Below, piece after piece: positions 61,431 through 64,000 of a DNA stretch of 64,000 nucleotides (its first letter is position 1; each line of letters starts with the position of its first letter). The position numbers and the translations under genes were made by a program. Origin of the DNA: Halogranum amylolyticum (GTDB lineage Archaea > Halobacteriota > Halobacteria > Halobacteriales > Haloferacaceae); contig NZ_FODV01000002.1 of assembly GCF_900110465.1 (NCBI RefSeq), positions 124,001-188,000 of the forward strand, read 5' to 3'. Under the pieces are notes generated by a model. It did not search any database. It was given only the letters and a program-made list of their open reading frames with translations, and was not told where the DNA came from.

Positions 61431-61820
61431 ATGAGTTCGACAGGCAGTACGTACGGTGACATCCACCGCTACGAACCGGCGCGTGAGAGCACGGCGGCGG
61501 CCATCGCGATCGTCCTCCTGACGATCATCGAGGTCGTCTTCGTGTTCCTGTTCACCTACGGGTTCGTCTCCGGATGGGCGCTGACCGACACCGGGAACAT
61601 GTTCCTCGGATCCGTCCTCGCGGTGATCTTCATCGACCTCGCGTTCATCCTCGCGCTGTACCGCAAGGAGTTCCTCCCCGACGTGATGATCGTCAAGAAG
61701 CGTCGACGCAAGTGGGAGGACCTCTACGTCCGGAGCGACCAGGACGACGGCGTCGAACTCGGCGGGTCCGACGCGTGGGACACCGTCAAGCGCGCGGTCT
61801 ACCCCTACTACAAGAGGTAA
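61431..61820 (+). CDS. Bc-complex cluster two-helix protein (DUF7318-like)
   Basis: The 129-residue protein has two transmembrane helices (about 22-44 and 55-75) and a basic-acidic cytoplasmic tail (KKRRRKWEDLYVRSDQDDGVELGG). Start and stop are contiguous with the copper protein (stop at 61430) and three bases from cytochrome b. Matches the haloarchaeal DUF7318 accessory type by position. Function unknown. Confidence 0.75.
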   Translation: MSSTGSTYGDIHRYEPARESTAAAIAIVLLTIIEVVFVFLFTYGFVSGWALTDTGNMFLGSVLAVIFIDLAFILALYRKEFLPDVMIVKKRRRKWEDLYVRSDQDDGVELGGSDAWDTVKRAVYPYYKR

Positions 61821-61823
61821 TCA

Positions 61824-62624
61824 ATGAGTTTAGAGAAGAAAGACGACTACGACCACAAGGGCTGGATGAAGACGAAGGATCTGTCGCCCGTCGAGAAGAC
61901 GTTCCTGACGACGCTCATCTGGCTCGACAAGCGACTCCGCATCGTCGACTATCTGGAGATACTCGAGACCCTCTACTACCGAGTCAACCTCCAGATGCCG
62001 AAGAGTCACACCGAACAGTACAACCTCGACAACAAGTTCTGGTACTGGTACCCCCTGTACACCCTCGGGTTGTTCTCGACGTTGGCCTACATCGTCGCCG
62101 CCGTCAGTGGCGCGTTGCTCGGGTTCTACTACTCGCCCGCACAGGGGAACCCCGAGGAGGCGACCGTCGCGTACAACAGTATCGCGTTCATCATGCAGGA
62201 CCTCCAGTTCGGGTTCATGCTCCGTTCCGTCCACCGGTGGTCGGCACAGGTGATGGTCGCGGCGGTGTTCCTTCACATGCTCCGGGTCTACTTCACCGGT
62301 TCGTACAAGGAACCGCGCGAACTCAACTGGATCCTCGGCATCGTCCTCATCAGCCTGACGATGGTGTTCGGGTACACCGGCTACCTGCTCCCGTGGGACC
62401 AGCTGGCCTTCTGGGCCGGGCAGATCGGTGTCGAGATGTCGCTCTCTATCCCGCTCGCCGGCGAGTGGGTCGCACAGCTCCTGTTCGGTGGCTTCACGCT
62501 GAGTCAAGCAACGCTCCAGCGGATGTACATCATCCACGTCTTCCTGTTACCATTCGTGGTGACGACGCTCATCGCGATCCACATCGGTATCGTGTGGGTG
62601 CAGGGCATCGCGGAACCCCACTAA
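61824..62624 (+). CDS. Cytochrome b N-terminal half (b6-type)
   Basis: The 266-residue protein is the heme-bearing half of cytochrome b: four transmembrane helices with bis-His ligands H137/H151 on one helix and H238/H253 on another (RSVHRWSAQVMVAAVFLHML; MYIIHVFLLPFVVTTLIAIH). The 14/15-residue spacing is that of cytochrome b6 and the bc1 family. It binds two hemes and the quinone. The C-terminal half is encoded separately. Confidence 0.93.
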   Translation: MSLEKKDDYDHKGWMKTKDLSPVEKTFLTTLIWLDKRLRIVDYLEILETLYYRVNLQMPKSHTEQYNLDNKFWYWYPLYTLGLFSTLAYIVAAVSGALLGFYYSPAQGNPEEATVAYNSIAFIMQDLQFGFMLRSVHRWSAQVMVAAVFLHMLRVYFTGSYKEPRELNWILGIVLISLTMVFGYTGYLLPWDQLAFWAGQIGVEMSLSIPLAGEWVAQLLFGGFTLSQATLQRMYIIHVFLLPFVVTTLIAIHIGIVWVQGIAEPH

Positions 62625-62628
62625 GACC

Positions 62629-63402
62629 ATGACCGACAACGAACACGAACACACCGACGACGAAGAGATTCGCACCGACGGCACCGGCATCGTCGCACCG
62701 GACGACGAGACGCCGACGTGGCGCGAGCGCAAGGAACGGAAGACCGGACTCTCGCGACTAACCTACGAGTACTTCGAACGGTCCCGTCGCGAGGACCAGG
62801 ACCTCCGGATGGAGTCCGACTACGTCGAACGCGACGTACTCGGCTTTCCGACGTGGCCCCACGAGACGGTTCGGAACCTCTCTATCGCCGCGTTCTTCGT
62901 CGGGATGATCTTCTTCCTCTCGGCGACGATGCCGCCGCACATCGGCGAACCGGCGAACCCCAGTAGTACGCCGGCGATCATCCTCCCCGACTGGTATCTC
63001 TACTGGTCGTTCGGACTGCTGAAGCTGAACCCACTGAACCCCGAACTGGCCATCCTCGGCGGGCAGAAGCTGATGGCAGACCGCACGTACGGCGTGCTCG
63101 CGAACGGCGTCGTCGTCGGTGCCATCGCCATCGTCCCCTTCCTCAACAAGGGGAGTGCACGACGGCCCGTCGAACAGCCGTTCTGGGCGGCAGTCGGGGC
63201 CGGCGGCGTCGTCTTCGCGCTGACGCTCAGCCTGCTCGCCGTCAAGAACCTGATGCCGATGAACGTCGACCTGCTGTTCGACTTGACGTTCCTCCTGCCG
63301 CTCGTCATCGGCTTCGTCACCTACGCGGTGCTGAAGACGATGCGCGAAGGATACATGTACGACCTCAACCGCCGCTACTACCGGCTCCGGCCGCCGAAGT
63401 AA
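62629..63402 (+). CDS. Cytochrome b C-terminal half (subunit IV/PetD-like)
   Basis: The 257-residue protein has an acidic N-terminal domain, then helices and the Qo-site motif PDWYLYWSFGLL (PEWY equivalent, with Asp for Glu). Three to four transmembrane helices follow. It starts four bases after the N-terminal half, so the split cytochrome b is made as two polypeptides, as in b6f complexes. Confidence 0.9.
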   Translation: MTDNEHEHTDDEEIRTDGTGIVAPDDETPTWRERKERKTGLSRLTYEYFERSRREDQDLRMESDYVERDVLGFPTWPHETVRNLSIAAFFVGMIFFLSATMPPHIGEPANPSSTPAIILPDWYLYWSFGLLKLNPLNPELAILGGQKLMADRTYGVLANGVVVGAIAIVPFLNKGSARRPVEQPFWAAVGAGGVVFALTLSLLAVKNLMPMNVDLLFDLTFLLPLVIGFVTYAVLKTMREGYMYDLNRRYYRLRPPK

Positions 63403-63420
63403 CGGCTCTCTCTTCTCTCT

Positions 63421-63828
63421 ATGTCTGATCCCGACACAGCAGAGCGTCCGTCCGAGAGCGGTGCGAACGGTCCAGCCGATCGCACGGTCGACGACGGCGG
63501 CGGTGGCCGCGACATCGTCGTCCCGATGCGACTCTACAAGACCGTCACCGTCTTCTCGACGCTCATCGCGGTCGTCTCGGTCGTCGTGGGGTTCGTCCTG
63601 CTCGACGCGGCGACGCTGTCGATCAGTTTCCTCCGTCGAGCCATCGTCGGCCTCTTCGGCGCGCTCGGCGTCGGCGTCGCTGACGACGTTCTGACGGCAG
63701 TGCTCGCACTGCTCGGCCTGGGGATCATCGCCTTCGGCGCTGGCGTCTACATCGTCGGTACGCGCTTCCGTGCCCGCGGAATGGGAAAGTCTCAAGAGGA
63801 CTCCGACGAAGAACCAGACAATGGCTGA
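63421..63828 (+). CDS. Bc-complex cluster membrane protein (DUF7315-like)
   Basis: The 135-residue protein has an acidic, disordered N-terminus and two transmembrane helices (about 48-65 and 95-118). A short Arg-rich cytoplasmic segment links them (RRAIVGLFGALGVGVADD). Family match is by position beside cytochrome b. It overlaps the next gene by eight bases. Confidence 0.7.
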   Translation: MSDPDTAERPSESGANGPADRTVDDGGGGRDIVVPMRLYKTVTVFSTLIAVVSVVVGFVLLDAATLSISFLRRAIVGLFGALGVGVADDVLTAVLALLGLGIIAFGAGVYIVGTRFRARGMGKSQEDSDEEPDNG

Positions 63829-64000
63829 CGAGTTCATCAAGGGGCTCGGTATCTTGACGGGCGCCGGTCTCGCGTGGATGGTGCTGGCGTCGTGGTTCCA
63901 GACCCCCTCGTTCGGGAGTACCCGCCAACTCATCGCTGCACCGCCCGAGCCGTCGAACCTGTTCGACGCGCTCGCCATCGGGATGATCGACGTGTTCCTG
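63821..64000 (+). CDS. Bc-complex cluster small membrane protein (N-terminal part, cut by window edge)
   Basis: ATG at 63821 overlaps the preceding stop. The visible 60 residues start MADEFIKGLGILTGAGLAWMVLASWFQTPSFG and contain one transmembrane helix followed by a loop (TRQLIAAPPEPSNLFDALAIGMIDV). The gene runs beyond the window. DUF7314-like by position. Confidence 0.7.
   Translation, partial: MADEFIKGLGILTGAGLAWMVLASWFQTPSFGSTRQLIAAPPEPSNLFDALAIGMIDVFL

Overview
The window is an ordinary stretch of chromosome from a halophilic archaeon (class Halobacteria). The evidence is high GC with a strong G/C third-position bias, very acidic proteins, leaderless genes with AT-rich TATA-like boxes about 25-35 bases before the start codon, PGF-CTERM surface proteins with an archaeosortase, the MC1 chromosomal protein, PAN, Rad50/Mre11, Trm5, diphthine synthase and SRP19. 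The gene content resembles Haloferax-type genomes, but the genus cannot be fixed from the sequence alone. Starts were chosen by homology, promoter spacing and gene overlap, and several differ from the longest possible reading frame. || Layout. 1-9.4 kb: a lysine operon on the minus strand (dapA-dapB-dapD-lysA-dapF-dapE, succinylase branch), a Tat-exported M14-like amidohydrolase with a PKD domain, a NYN-domain protein and a PUA protein. 9.4-12 kb: presenilin-like membrane protease, a Bat-type regulator, and overlapping srp19-gar1. 12-15.7 kb: a cobalamin/corrinoid ABC importer (btuF divergent from btuCD) sharing one promoter core. 15.9-18.9 kb: a divergent FtsZ/tubulin-family protein, a small HTH membrane protein and trm5. 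18.9-21.6 kb: tRNA-Thr, a Bat-type regulator, two fluoride-channel genes and two zinc-ribbon microproteins. 21.9-26.7 kb: a frameshifted conserved gene, dph5, archaeosortase artA and a large S-layer-type glycoprotein gene with its own terminator and a long-leader promoter. || 27.4-35.7 kb: VOC protein, MATE exporter, DRG GTPase and a heme-copper oxidase cluster (coxA with small membrane partners) followed by a universal stress protein. 35.8-41.3 kb: GNAT, epimerase, HD hydrolase, FkbM methyltransferase, MC1, a dead TnpB fragment next to tRNA-Gln, and zinc ribbons. 41.3-46.5 kb: an iron/sulfur neighbourhood (DtxR-type repressor, ferritin-like protein, sufC-sufB-sufD). 46.7-59 kb: PolB, a Bat-type regulator, Rad50/Mre11 with a small broken upstream gene, an HTH repressor with a palindromic operator, PAN, and endonuclease III. 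59.1-64 kb: a respiratory cytochrome bc-type cluster (split cytochrome b, a membrane-anchored blue-copper protein and small haloarchaeal membrane proteins) that runs off the right edge. || No CRISPR array, intact transposon, prophage or evident defence system was seen. The most interesting items are the atypical FtsZ-family protein, the archaeosortase gene directly beside the S-layer gene it probably serves, a two-copy hairpin-bearing intergenic repeat, two single-base frameshifts in otherwise conserved small genes, a palindrome at the start of an HTH gene, and a 27-residue membrane microprotein in the oxidase region.
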